Source of the DNA: a virus
IMG/VR virus record: IMGVR_UViG_3300037584_003288
Location: 1-61,644 of that record
Length of the DNA stretch: 61,644 nt
Direction: 5' to 3' (one strand)
Shown here piece after piece: positions 23,886 to 33,400 of the stretch. Both the position numbers and the translations under genes were made by a program. The notes beneath the pieces are model-generated. The model saw only the letters and a list, made by a program, of their open reading frames with translations. It did not search any database and was not told the DNA's origin. Numbering within the stretch: position 1 is the first letter of the stretch; each line of letters opens with the position of its first letter.

Positions 23886-24179
23886 ATGAGATTATATCAC
23901 GTTACGTTTCAAGAAACAAAAGACTCCGAAGTAAAGTATGTGTGGTTTGCCACAGAGAAATCCGCAAAGAGATTTGTTGGTGATCTGTCTAGCAGCGTAG
24001 CCTCTATCCAATACGTTCCGGTCGAGATACCTGCCCAGAACCGCACATCTATGGCGGTCTTTCTTAACTGTCAGTTCTCTTTCCATCGCGCTATGCGCTG
24101 TGCTTTGGATGATGATGTATTAGAAGCGCATATAAATGCAAAGACGGTTCATCTACTGCCCGTCGAATCCAAGCAGTAG
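23886..24179 (+). CDS. Hypothetical protein (97 aa)
   Basis: The ATG at 23886 (MRLYHVTFQETKDSEVKYVW) follows the VWA stop by one base. The protein has mixed alpha/beta composition with 'VWFATEKSAKRFVGDLSS' and 'MAVFLNCQFSFHRAMRCAL'. Its N-terminal pattern (M-x-x-Y-x-V-T-x6-8-W-F-x3-K-x-A) resembles that of the small gene at 25693, so the two may be distant paralogues. Function unknown. Confidence 0.6.
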   Translation: MRLYHVTFQETKDSEVKYVWFATEKSAKRFVGDLSSSVASIQYVPVEIPAQNRTSMAVFLNCQFSFHRAMRCALDDDVLEAHINAKTVHLLPVESKQ

Positions 24180-24191
24180 ACCCTTATTGAT

Positions 24192-25583
24192 ATGAATACC
24201 CGAGAAGTTATAGAGTCCTACAACGAGTACCCATTCGCGACAACTGAGCAGACCGCTTTGGTTCGCGCCCGAAACGGTGTGCTCATGGCGAAGTTAAATA
24301 ACGTGTCTCCCGGACACATCAGACCATACGATCCACACGACCATTCTGTTGTTGAGTCCGACTCTGAGAGGAGACCAGACACCGGAGCGTATGCTAAAGC
24401 AAGAACGATCAAAGAAGTCCCGACCACCCGACACCCACAGGGTAAGTTTTACCGAGAACCAGAGAGGTTCTTCTTCGACAATGACCTCACAAGGAACGAC
24501 TGGGTTCCTTTATGTGTGGCTATACCTAAAGATATACTAGGCACCCGGACCGAGGAAGAGGTCCAAGATGGTCACTCTAGTAAATACTACTTCATAGGTA
24601 CACACGAACCCGGCAGTTGGTCACCGCTCTTCAATCACAACACTCTGTTACAAAGGAGAGACGCCACGTATGCATATGCTAAACTCATGCGCGACATGAT
24701 CATGCTCGTGCCCCAGCCAACCGCATACGGGGTTCGCATCCCCGCTCGTTCTCGAAAGGTAGATCCAATGAATATCCTTATCAGGATCTTCACCAAGATG
24801 TTTGTGGATACCTGCGGTCCCAGTCGGGCAGAGATGAACTGGCAATTAGGGTGGATGAACTATCTCACATCCCAAGCAAGTGTTCGGGTGAATGCCCGAA
24901 ACAAGTTCGGGGCCTGCGTTTCTCAGTTGCTAAACTCCCAACCTATTCAGGCGTTAGAGAGAAACCTCCCGCTACTCAAACAAGCAGTGGCTAATCAAGA
25001 ACCTCTCGATTATCTCGATACATTCAAACAGTTCCGGGAGAGTCTCAACGAGTCTTACAATGCGGACGGTGTGGACACAGACGTTGTTGGTTCAGGGTTT
25101 CCATATGTAATCTCACACATTGCTCAGCATCTAATGCCGGTTGACCTTCGAGGTTCTTACTACCACGTAAGTCATCTATACAAATACATCAACAAAGATT
25201 GGAAGACGTTGCCAACCTTTATACATAACCACCATAGCGATAGTAGCGAAAGACATTACGAAGAAGCGTCTGCCAAGTGTGCTGACGAGTGGGCCGAACT
25301 GTTTCGCACCCATGCAAAAAATACATCGCTGTCTAGGTCAGACCGCGATGACTTCATGGGGTTATACATCCGCGACCACAAACTTCTCCGCAATAAGTGG
25401 CCTCAGTTTGTTGATCTGTTTGAGCGTCTAGGATTCTCTGAACCCAAGCCTTTTGGTTTCAGTTACTGCGATGAAGACGAAGAATCTCTGGCAGTTATGC
25501 ATGAAGCTGCTGTCAATCAGGTCTCCGATCCAGCCTCTATTATCGAGGCAGAAGCTGAACAAACTATGAGCATCCTCGGATAA
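24192..25583 (+). CDS. Hypothetical protein (463 aa)
   Basis: The protein starts MNTREVIESYNEYPFATTEQ and is a full-length soluble globular protein without signal or membrane segments. Visible features are a His-rich early part (RPYDPHDHSVVES), 'RRDATYAYAKLMRDMIMLVPQ', 'WQLGWMNYLTSQASVRVNARNKFG' and a His-rich 'TFIHNHHSDSSERHYEEASAKCADEW' segment. The end is acidic. I do not recognise a family. It follows the MoxR/VWA module by a short gap and may be read from the same transcript. Confidence 0.6.
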   Translation: MNTREVIESYNEYPFATTEQTALVRARNGVLMAKLNNVSPGHIRPYDPHDHSVVESDSERRPDTGAYAKARTIKEVPTTRHPQGKFYREPERFFFDNDLTRNDWVPLCVAIPKDILGTRTEEEVQDGHSSKYYFIGTHEPGSWSPLFNHNTLLQRRDATYAYAKLMRDMIMLVPQPTAYGVRIPARSRKVDPMNILIRIFTKMFVDTCGPSRAEMNWQLGWMNYLTSQASVRVNARNKFGACVSQLLNSQPIQALERNLPLLKQAVANQEPLDYLDTFKQFRESLNESYNADGVDTDVVGSGFPYVISHIAQHLMPVDLRGSYYHVSHLYKYINKDWKTLPTFIHNHHSDSSERHYEEASAKCADEWAELFRTHAKNTSLSRSDRDDFMGLYIRDHKLLRNKWPQFVDLFERLGFSEPKPFGFSYCDEDEESLAVMHEAAVNQVSDPASIIEAEAEQTMSILG

Positions 25584-25588
25584 CAATT

Positions 25589-25678
25589 TGTTGCTCCCCC
25601 AAGGTAATTGGCCAGACCTTTAAAATAGTCGTTGATGCGCTGACACAGTCAGAAGAGAGGAGACTAGGGGGAGCAACA
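25589..25678 (+). ncRNA. Three-way-junction leader candidate
   Basis: A perfect 12-bp closing helix, TGTTGCTCCCCC (25589-25600) with GGGGGAGCAACA (25667-25678), holds two arms. One is AAGGT/ACCTT (25601-25620). The other is TAGTC/GACTA (25626-25666), capped by CTGAC-ACA-GTCAG (25640-25652). It ends 14 nt before the ATG at 25693. The compact three-way junction resembles a riboswitch or protein-binding leader, but no known consensus was recognised. Confidence 0.6.
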
Positions 25679-25692
25679 TAACTAACCAGAAC

Positions 25693-25926
25693 ATGAAGAT
25701 ATACGAAGTAACAAACGATGAGAACCGTCAATGGTTCGACAAGAAAGCGGAGGCGCAAGCCGCATCCAAGAAAGCAGAGTCACCTATGGTTACTCATGAG
25801 GTAAGCAGCACCCGAGCTGGTTACGTTAAGTTTCTCAATGAAGTAGCGGACACATCTCCCACTGTATCCCGTACCGTGGTTCGTGTAACCGCAAGCAAGC
25901 CCCCTGTCCCAGATCCAGACGCATGA
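25693..25926 (+). CDS. Hypothetical protein behind a structured leader (77 aa)
   Basis: The protein (MKIYEVTNDENRQWFDKKAE) has a folded N-terminal half of ferredoxin-like or small alpha/beta type and a Thr-, Pro- and Val-rich tail (SRTVVRVTASKPPVPDPDA). Its N-terminus resembles the 97-aa protein at 23886. It overlaps the next gene by 4 nt (ATGA). The structured RNA just upstream suggests regulated expression. Confidence 0.6.
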   Translation: MKIYEVTNDENRQWFDKKAEAQAASKKAESPMVTHEVSSTRAGYVKFLNEVADTSPTVSRTVVRVTASKPPVPDPDA

Positions 25927-26396
25927 ATATATTTGTCGTAGATAAAGATCCGACCACCGCAGCACAGCAACTGTGTGACAAGCATGTGGTCAAGATGATC
26001 CTTGAGTCGGCGCAGATGTTGTGCGCGGCTTACCCCAAGGGTGAGGCCCCATACAAGCGGGCCTTCTACAATCACCCATGCACCATCTGGGCTAGGGAAT
26101 CCAAGGACAACTATGATTGGCTACTCACCCACGCCGATGAGATGTGCCGCGAGTACACCTACCGTTATGACAAGACGCACAAGTCAACTGATGTCATACA
26201 CTGGTGTGCAGCTAACTACTCAAAGCTAGGCTTGAGCAAGCAGGGTCTCACCCCCTTCGCTCAGGCTATGCCAGAAGAATACAAACGAGTCTTCGCAGTG
26301 ACGGCTTACCGTGCCTACTACAACGGTGAGAAGAGTTACTTCGCCAAGTGGTCGGGGCGTGATACCCCCGACTGGTTCCTGAATCCTGAATCCTGA
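25923..26396 (+). CDS. Pyrimidine-dimer DNA glycosylase-like protein
   Basis: The 157-residue protein begins MNIFVVDKDPTTAAQQLCDKHVVKMILESAQMLCAA-type sequence: 'F-V-x-D-x-(D/C)-P', 'CDKHVVKMxLExAQxL', then 'YNHPCTIWARES' and 'FAQAMPEEYK'. This matches the Pyr_excise family (DenV-like and relatives) found in many phages. DenV removes UV-induced pyrimidine dimers through a glycosylase/lyase reaction. DenV itself uses a Thr nucleophile exposed after Met removal; here residue 2 is Asn, so activity may differ. Repair of phage DNA is the likely job. Heptad repeats span its stop codon. Confidence 0.7.
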   Translation: MNIFVVDKDPTTAAQQLCDKHVVKMILESAQMLCAAYPKGEAPYKRAFYNHPCTIWARESKDNYDWLLTHADEMCREYTYRYDKTHKSTDVIHWCAANYSKLGLSKQGLTPFAQAMPEEYKRVFAVTAYRAYYNGEKSYFAKWSGRDTPDWFLNPES

Positions 26397-26403
26397 ATCA
26401 TGA
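26374..26403. repeat. Heptad tandem repeat (locus 4) across a gene boundary
   Basis: GTTCCTG is followed by three AATC(C/A)TG units. It covers the stop of the glycosylase-like gene and the start codon of the next gene. Confidence 0.7.
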
Positions 26404-26633
26404 GTAAGATAATTGATGTCCGTAAATGGATGCCCGCCATCCGACAAATGGCACAGAGAAAGCTACCCATGATTATGTTGCGAGAAGAACTTCGCAGAGA
26501 GAAGGAACGGACGTCTCAACTGATAGACAAACTTAGACCAGTAAAGAATAGAACAGTACAAAAACTAATAAAAGAATATGAAAGCGATACTACCGAACCC
26601 CTTCTCGGGGAAAGCCGCGACGACAGTCTTTGA
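26400..26633 (+). CDS. Hypothetical basic helical protein (77 aa)
   Basis: The protein (MSKIIDVRKWMPAIRQMAQR) is a basic, probably coiled-coil helix (about residues 24-60, 'LREELRREKERTSQLIDKLRPVKNRT') with an acidic end. The next gene overlaps its 3' end by 56 nt. No family was recognised. The ATG is formed by the end of the upstream heptad repeat. Confidence 0.5.
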   Translation: MSKIIDVRKWMPAIRQMAQRKLPMIMLREELRREKERTSQLIDKLRPVKNRTVQKLIKEYESDTTEPLLGESRDDSL

Positions 26634-26886
26634 TGTCTCCGACAAGACAGGACTCAAAACTGCTGTCCGATACCACAACACCAACATAGTAGAGTTCACA
26701 CCTACATCTGTTACCCTGAACTCCGGTGGGTGGGACACCGCTACCACCAAGCGTAGGATGAACGAAGTATCCTGCCAGTATAACCTAGACTTCTGGGTTA
26801 GTCAGGAGAACTTCAAGTGGTGGGTAAGTGTAGGCCCTTCCGGTAAACCAATCCCATTCAAAGACGGAATGACTTTCCCAAGATAA
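26578..26886 (+). CDS. Conserved phage protein of the SGGW-TTKxRMN type
   Basis: The 102-residue protein contains 'AVRYHNTNIVEFTPTSVTLNSGGWDTATTKRRMNEVS'. I associate this pattern (a YHxTxI strand, then T-L-x-S-GGW-x-T-x-TTKxRMN) with small proteins common in cyanophages and other aquatic phages. Their function is unknown. A Trp-rich C-terminus (FKWWVSVG) completes a small beta-rich fold. It starts inside the previous gene in another frame. Confidence 0.65.
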   Translation: MKAILPNPFSGKAATTVFDVSDKTGLKTAVRYHNTNIVEFTPTSVTLNSGGWDTATTKRRMNEVSCQYNLDFWVSQENFKWWVSVGPSGKPIPFKDGMTFPR

Positions 26887-26891
26887 TACAT

Positions 26892-27194
26892 ATGAAAACA
26901 AAAATAAATACAGAGGTGGTCGAAGTAAATGACATCACCGTCAAACTACAATCGAAGCCTGACAACGAAGCCGTCAACGGGTGGTCCGTAATCGCCTACC
27001 TACCCGACTTCTCAATTAGATCTAAAGCTCTACACAACAGAGTAAAGCTAGACAGATTTATAATGACAATAATTATAGCTGCGGGCTACCACTTTCATGA
27101 GTTGGTAGACGACGGCAGTCGGGTAGCCGCACAAGCGGAACAGGATATAGATGAGCTTATAGCTGCGTGTAAGAGACTGATGCCTACGTTATGA
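26892..27194 (+). CDS. Hypothetical protein (100 aa)
   Basis: The protein (MKTKINTEVVEVNDITVKLQ) looks like a small alpha/beta protein with 'NGWSVIAYLPDFSIRSKALHNRVKLDRFIMTIIIAAGYHFHELV'. No family or motif was recognised. It lies in a tight run with its neighbours (5-nt gap, then a 4-nt overlap). Confidence 0.55.
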   Translation: MKTKINTEVVEVNDITVKLQSKPDNEAVNGWSVIAYLPDFSIRSKALHNRVKLDRFIMTIIIAAGYHFHELVDDGSRVAAQAEQDIDELIAACKRLMPTL

Positions 27195-27421
27195 TCCACA
27201 TGGTTCGTGAGTTTCTACCCAATGGTATGCCCATCATGATAGACGGGGTGGTAGAGGGGGATAGAGTATCCCCCGCTTCTGCCCGCATCTTCCCCCTCAG
27301 TGTGGGGGAAGATGAACCGTCTGTGATTGGCACACCCTTCTATTGTTTCAACGACCCAGATGATCTGGGGCAGAAGATAGCAGACCGATTAACCAAGGTT
27401 TATGAATCCTCTAATCTTTAA
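27191..27421 (+). CDS. Hypothetical protein at the end of the plus-strand block (76 aa)
   Basis: The protein (MIHMVREFLPNGMPIMIDGV) contains 'PLSVGEDEPSVIGTPFYCFNDPDDLGQKIADRLTKV'. No family was recognised. It overlaps the previous gene by 4 nt, and its last 11 nt overlap the 3' end of the giant minus-strand gene. The two transcription blocks therefore converge here with no room for an intergenic terminator. Confidence 0.55.
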   Translation: MIHMVREFLPNGMPIMIDGVVEGDRVSPASARIFPLSVGEDEPSVIGTPFYCFNDPDDLGQKIADRLTKVYESSNL

Positions 27422-30400
27422 GGTCGGTAATCCTCTTACCTGTTTCTGGATCAGTGAACCGATGCTTGGGGCCAAACTTCTGGAGGGCTGCTTGAAATCT
27501 TCTGAACCGGTCAGCCATAAATTCTTTATCGTCCATTAAGAATCTTCGCTGCGCTTGCAAGCTAGGGATATACCTTTCGGTAGCCCCATACTTCACAATA
27601 CCTAAGCTCCGAGCATCGCCTACGCCCGCCCGCTTTAGCATCACTCTTACGTTCTGATCGTTAAGACCAAATTGCTCGAAACTCTTCGCGGTCTCAACTA
27701 ACCGTATCAACTCTTGATCACTCTTGAGGCGGTTATCAACCACTCGTTTAGCCATACGTTCTATTTCAAGGTCGCCTTCCGGCCCCGACAAAGAAGCAGA
27801 ACCGTCAGCTAAATCATTGAACGTATCGTTTACCAGTTGGGTACGCTCATCGTTAAGCCTTCGTGCCGCTTTACGTATTGCTTCCCCCAGTCGTACTTCT
27901 CTTGGAGATGCTGGAGCAATTATCTGTGTGATCGTCTCTTGTAAAGAGACCCGAAGGTCTTGGTCATCTGCATTCTGCAAGTCATAGTACTGACGCAAAC
28001 GACGAATATTACCCGGCTCAACTAGACGCTCAGCCGTTCTCTTAAGAATACCCATGAGTCTTTCAGCCCCCTCATCAGACTCCTTAAAACTTTTACCATC
28101 TTCGTTGGCTATTACTTCATCGATCGTGGCTTTCATAAACCCATCGTTAAAGAATCTCTTTAAGTAGCCCCCAAACAGATTGGTCATCGCGGTTTTGTAG
28201 TCGCCACGCATGAGTTCCAAGACCCCCGACGTCATCCCATCAAACACTGGAGAAGCCGCGTTGATGTAGGTTAGATCTACCGCATACAATTTACCCTTTT
28301 CAAAGTCTCCCATGAATCCGAACAATGTCTTCGCTAACCCACCCGGCAGGTAGATGTACCTGTTTAACTTACCCCATGGCGGGGCTGCTTCTTTGAGAAG
28401 TTCCTCCTCTTCATCGGTAGGGTTTATTCCCAGCAACATCGCTGAAGCAACCGGCAAACCTACTGATATTCCTCCGTGTACTGTGACAGCAGATGCTAAT
28501 CTCTTCGCACCTCGTGCCGAGATTACAGGGTTCTCACTAGCCATCTCTTCTTTAGGGATAGCCGCAACTTGATTGTAAACAATTCTGAACTGGTCTAACC
28601 AGAAAGATAGGAACGGATCCATGTGGAACGCGTTGAACTTCCTGAGAGCCTTCGCCGAGATAGGAGCTTCGGAGTAAGTTGGAGCCATGGCCCGAACTTT
28701 ACGAGCGGCATCAAACTCCATCTGCTCATCCGTCATAGTAAGAAACCCAGTATCAACACCGTTGTCGATGTCGTACTGCTTCGCTTTCTTTATCGCGTCC
28801 AGCTCTGTGTCAAACATGGCTATCTTAGTAGCCGAGTCAATCCCCTGCGCCACACTCGCCAGCCTCCGAAGAATAACGCCCGGTACAAACGCTCCCGCCT
28901 TCCCTATTTTAATAAGACCTTTCTTAATTAGCCCCTGCTCAGTCATGTCTTTATTCGTAAGAGACATGAGATCCCTTGTGGCATCATAAAATATACCGTA
29001 AGGGTTCGACTGGTTGTCACTAGACAACTGGTTAATGTAGCCAAGTTCTATCTGTCCTTGATCAATCCCCAACCGCTGCAACAAAACACTACGCTCAGTT
29101 CTATAGCGTGGGTCTTTTATTAAGAACCCAGATCGAGCAGCCGCTTTAACAAACTCAGCCATCATTCTCGCGGGGTTTACTAAGTTAGCCAACCCGTATG
29201 AAGTTAGAGCCGTAAGTGTGTTACGTATATGATACGCAGGTATGTTAGCCACCGTCTTAGAAAGCATGAACAAAGAGTTCAGTTTCAAGTAAGCATTCAC
29301 TAAATGTGCAGCACCCAAGATTAAAGGACGCATAGCCGTAGATCTATCTGCGGCAGAGAATAAAGTAGTAGCGACGTTCCCTCGGGACACGCCTTGGAAA
29401 ATCTTAAGTGATCTGTACAGCTCCTCGGGAACATACATATCAAAGGTCGGATCAAACACTCCCTGCAATCCTTGGCCCTTCTGCTCTTCGGATATAGGTT
29501 TGAGACGATCTCCTGTCTTTAGATGCACATATGGTTTTGCATCCGGTTTCGTGAGCCCTGCTTCCTCAGCCTGCTTAAACGTAAACACAAAAGCATCTTT
29601 CATGTTCCCATCTTTCACTCCCCCTATCTCGATGAGGTCATTCAGGAAACCAATAGACTCAGCCATACGGATCTGGTTCGACACCGTAGCGAAGAGAGAC
29701 GTCAATCCCTGCTCACTAAATGAGCCATCGTCTGTTTGCTCCAGTCCAAACTGTCCCAGTAGATAACGAACGCCTTCATCTATGTCACCCTTTGCTCTCA
29801 GGTTATCCACCTGAACCTTTGTAATGGCAGCCACTCCTGCTCCCTGCTCCTTTTTGATCTTAGCGATGTTAATTCTGTCCGCTTTCTTTGTAGCAATGTC
29901 CCTGACGTTCTCAAGAAACGTGTTCATGGACTCAAGACCACCGCCCTTTTTGGCAACAGATAGTTCGGCACGGCGCGTCACTTCCTCACTAAACTCTTTC
30001 TTCGAGAGTTTCTTTAACGCTTTCGCTTCCGATTCTTTTGCCGCGTCTGAGAACTTAGCGCCCTTTTCAAGGCTCTCAACCAGAGCGTCCATGCCCTTGC
30101 GTTCTATTTTCTTCTGGGCTTTGAGTAGTTGAGCTTCAAAGAATGGCATCGCCGCATCTCTGCGAGCTTGGAACTTGCCCCCTTCCTTCATCACCTCATT
30201 CAAATAAGCAATGTCATTGTATATACGATAGCCTCTGGTCAGGTAGATCCCCAAGCTCCTATCAAAGATAAGCTCAATCTTGGAACCATCTCTGTCTCCA
30301 AGACGATAGTTCTCAGATATAAGCTTACTCAGCCCGTCAATACTTGCTCTTACTTTCTTGATGGTTGAGACAACTTCAGAACCTCCCTGCTCTTCCAAGA

Positions 30401-33400
30401 ACTCAATCGCCTCCTGTTGCTTGACTCTGAAATCGCGAACCTTGTTCATCTGAAGCTGGCTAAGAACTCTGTCTTCCAGTGTCAGCTTCATGTTAGCAAT
30501 AGCAGCAGGACTAATGTGTTCGGCGGGCCTTTTGTTTGCCCTTACTTCAGCCCTAACTTTATTTACTACAGATCTACGGTTCGCCTTTACACGCTTCACA
30601 GTTTCGCTGTCCACCTTAAGAGTGTCGGTTGTACCCGCCGCAGTATTCAGAGCCGTGAGTATTTCAGCAGTAGGCTCTTTCCCAAACGCTTTCCGCAGGC
30701 TCTTCTCCATCTCACGCATGTCTGATTTCAGTAGCGCGTTGATAGATTCAGACCATCGCTCGTAGTCTCTCAATATACGAGTTACTCTTGGGTCCATCTT
30801 GTAGCCCATTAACGTAGAGATTCCTTTAGAAGGAACCCACTTACCATTCTCGTAGAGGTGGCCTACTCTTATAGACTCAGTAATTTTGTGCCTAAGAAAC
30901 TCTTCTGCTTTCTGAGAACCCTCTCCGTTACTAATGTCAGTAGCATCCTGAAATGCGCGCATCGCTCGGTTAATTCCTCTGTCTGGGTCAGCGGGATCAA
31001 ACGATGTATCTATATCAACCGACATTCCCAGAGCCTCTAGCTCTCCGTCTTGGAGAATCTTAAGGCTTTGGTGTATGCGCTGCACCATAGCCCTGTACTT
31101 AGGATAGTGAATATCATCGCTAACTCCCACACCGATATCAGATAAACGTCTAACTACCTTGTTAAATATCCCAAGAAGCTGTCTCTTGACCAACTTCATC
31201 AGCAGAGGTCGAGAAGGATCATATTCAAGATTTGACTCGCCTTCCATGGCTACGTCTTCGGTGGCCCGACCCGATTTTATTCTTCGTTGCACCTCCAGTC
31301 TAAGTCCCTCAGATAGTGCGTTTGTTCTGGCTATGCGGTCACCGGCTCTTACTGCCTCAACCCTTTCTTTTCCTTCGGTTATATATGGGTCGTCGGTACG
31401 CATACCTAACTTCTCGTACCTCCGCATGTGTCGCGGACTAATCCGCTGATACTCTTCCATCATGTCGGCTAACCCGTCGTCGCCTAACTCTTCAAAGATT
31501 GCCCTTCTTTCCGCTTTAGTTATAACTAACTTCTCAACTGCGTGAATAACTTCTTCACTAACTATAGCTTCTAGTTCGTCCTTTATCTGGAACGCTTTGG
31601 CGCGTGCCCTCCTTTTAATAATGTTACGATTTGATCTTTCGTTAAAGAAAAGACTCCCCGCAGAAAACTTCTTTACGGGCACCTCATCAGACATAGCTAG
31701 TTGGTCTAGCGCGCTATCAAGCCCATACTCATCTATCATGTTGTCTATAACAAAGACAACAGTAGGAACTGGAGAACCCTCAACTTTATCCGGTTGCGGA
31801 GCTTTCCTCCCAGTGCTGACGGCATAAGCTATCTCGTCGGTTACAAAATCTTCAGGATAGTGAGGAAGAGGATCTCCTTTGTCTACATACACAACACGAA
31901 TACCACTTGGAACCTGTCTATCTACCTCATTTTTGATTAGTCTTTCGGTAATCAAACGAGACTGCCGTCTTCTAAGAGAGTCGATCAATATCCCTATGGG
32001 TGGTCTTCTGGTTCCGTCTATCGAAAAGGTTGGGGCTTCCGAATCTTCCTTTAGCTCGCTTATTTTACGGCTGTACTCCTGATATAAATCAAACTCTGCT
32101 GTTGCTTGCCCAAAGAAAGTTCGTGCGCCTCGCGTAAGATTAAGTGGATCTTCCACAGTCTGCGGGCTCCCCAACACTCCCATAACTAAGTCTCCTGTCC
32201 GCCTCCTAATAATATTATCTTGTTCTACAAGGGCTTGTACTTGAGCAATAACAAAGTCCTGCTCTTCATCTGGAGATACAGTGTACTCATCGGCTCCACG
32301 AGCTTGAGTAAAATCAAACACCGCTTGAATAGCTTCCACCGCATCGCGCTCCACAGCCGTCTCGCGACCGAAAAGCTTCGCGAGTAAGTCCATGAAGCGT
32401 TGGAACAAGCTCCTGTTTTCCACAGCAACTTTACGTGTAGCAAATTGGAAAGAAGAAGAACTAATCATAGTTGTGTAGTACTCCTCAAAACCTCTCGCTC
32501 TGGAAAGGATCACATCCCCCGTCATACCCAACGGTACCGCTAAGTCTAGATCTGCCTGATCCCCAGTTGGGGATAATTCACCTCCGGCTAAAGAACCAAA
32601 ACCAGTGGCAAAAGTAAGGGGACGACCACTAGGATTTACGTCGTATAATCTAAGTCCCGTAACAGGATCTACAATAGAAGATTGATCTGCCACACCTTTT
32701 CTAAAATCCTCGGTTGGCTGTGAGCGAGGACCAGAACGAACAACTCTTCTACCCGTGCCAAACACATAATCCATCAAAGGATCGGCTACCCCACGCTTCT
32801 TTGCTTTAAGCCACTGATCTCGTGCTTTCTCATAGACTACCTGCATTTGCTTACGTGCAGCTCTTTGCTGTGGTGTAAGTTCATCATCAGGAGCTGTCAT
32901 TAGCTTAGCGAAAACAGCGTGACCAGCCTCATGTAAAATCGTCGAAGCCACACCCTCTCCGTATCTACCATTCAGGTTCAGGTAGATCGTGTTCGTCTCA
33001 GAATCATAACTCCCCGCATAATGCGTTGCCCCCTGCACAATTTTAAATTCAGTGCCAACACCAAGGTACGACTCAAAAGTAAGCAGCAATCTCGCAAACG
33101 ATTTTAGTCGTGGGTCGTAAGACTCCCCGAACTTATCAGGGTTAGACTCCGCGATCATAGTTATCGCTCTAGTAAGGGAACTACTGTCTCCGTCCACAAG
33201 CCCAAGCTTGTTTACCTCCGCTCGGTTTAAGTTACTCACCGCCCTTTGATGCTCCGCGCTGATAAACGAAGGGGCATTATTCTTCCGCGCAACTCTCTCC
33301 AGTTTAACTATTGTGGCGATCTGATCGAGACTTACGTCCCCGATAGATTTATTCGCCCCCTCAAAAGCGTCCCCTAGTAAATCAAACGTACCCTCTACGC

